DNA from: Salimicrobium album
Lineage (GTDB): Bacteria; Bacillota; Bacilli; Bacillales; Halobacillaceae
Length of the DNA: 61,317 bases
NCBI RefSeq assembly: GCF_900107115.1
Contig: NZ_FNOS01000007.1
Coordinates: 1-61,317, forward strand
Reading direction: 5' to 3'
Shown here: positions 61,036-61,317 of the stretch, one piece after another
Numbering within the stretch: the stretch's first letter is position 1
Layout: each line of letters opens with the position of its first letter
Notes under the pieces: model-generated
Seen by the model: the letters and a program-made list of their open reading frames with translations, nothing else
The model's database searches: none
What the model was told of the DNA's origin: nothing
Program-made: the position numbers and the translations under genes

Positions 61036-61317
61036 TTTATGGAGAGTTTGATCCTGGCTCAGGACGAACGCTGGCGGCGTGCCTAATACATGCAAGTCGA
61101 GCGCGGGAAGCGAGCAGAAGCCCTTCGGGGCGGACGCTCGTGGAACGAGCGGCGGACGGGTGAGTAACACGTGGGCAACCTGCCTGTAAGACCGGAATAA
61201 CCCCGGGAAACCGGGGCTAATGCCGGATAACCCAACGGTTCTCCTGAACCGATGGTAAAAGGATGGCTTCTTGCTATCGCTTACAGATGGGCCCGCGGCG
61301 CATTAGCTGGTTGGTGA
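61036..61317 (+). rRNA. rrs: 16S ribosomal RNA, 5' end (partial)
   Basis: Starts TTTATGGAGAGTTTGATCC and continues through the universal GACGAACGCTGGCGGCGTGC, ACATGCAAGTCGAGCG and GGCGGACGGGTGAGTAACAC. The sequence fits Bacillaceae of the Halobacillus/Salimicrobium type. The gene runs out of the window. Confidence 0.97.

Overview
This window is a core block of a low-GC Gram-positive (Firmicutes, Bacillaceae) chromosome. It starts in the last bases of a 5S rRNA gene and ends in the first ~280 bases of a 16S rRNA gene, both on the + strand, so it is the segment between two rRNA operons. Gene order follows the Bacillus subtilis ctsR-to-kbaA region closely. The mid-range GC, the acid-leaning proteins (EF-Tu, for example) and the 16S start suggest a halophilic or halotolerant relative such as Halobacillus or Salimicrobium. 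That genus-level guess is inference.

Layout. 1-908: 5S end and an MgtC-family membrane protein. 991-5685: the CtsR-controlled stress operon ctsR-mcsA-mcsB-clpC. 5800-16390: radA, yacL, ispD, ispF, gltX, a cysteine T-box with cysE-cysS, mrnC, rlmB, rae1, sigH, rpmG, secE. 16451-27859: nusG, rplK-rplA, rplJ-rplL, ybxB, rpoB-rpoC. 27910-32731: rplGB-rpsL-rpsG-fusA-tuf. 32780-47411: the S10-spc-alpha ribosomal protein superoperon with secY, adk, infA and rpoA. 47440-51797: ecfA1-ecfA2-ecfT-truA and rplM-rpsI. 51800-58800: the only variable stretch, with a membrane-anchored alpha/beta hydrolase, a minus-strand pair (DUF3006 protein plus an SLH/ComEC-like/ComEA-like fusion), an FAHD hydrolase and two transporters. 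58840-60736: salA and kbaA. 60812-61317: rRNA promoters and the 16S start.

Most of the window is housekeeping: transcription, translation, protein export, isoprenoid and cysteine supply, and protein quality control. Much of the regulation is visible in the sequence: a three-heptad CtsR operator, a Cys T-box, structured L10 and L13 leaders, a long rpoB leader, and a hairpin between the nusG Shine-Dalgarno and its start codon.

The most interesting points are departures from the expected order and sites hidden between genes. A perfect 16-bp parS sits where disA should be. A perfect 14-bp Noc-binding palindrome lies between rplQ and ecfA1. disA, map, cwlD, gerD and pdaB are all missing from the places they hold in B. 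subtilis. Three of these (cwlD, gerD, pdaB) are spore or germination genes, which hints at a lineage that has lost sporulation. The three-module SLH/metallo-beta-lactamase/HhH surface protein is the best candidate for something poorly described.
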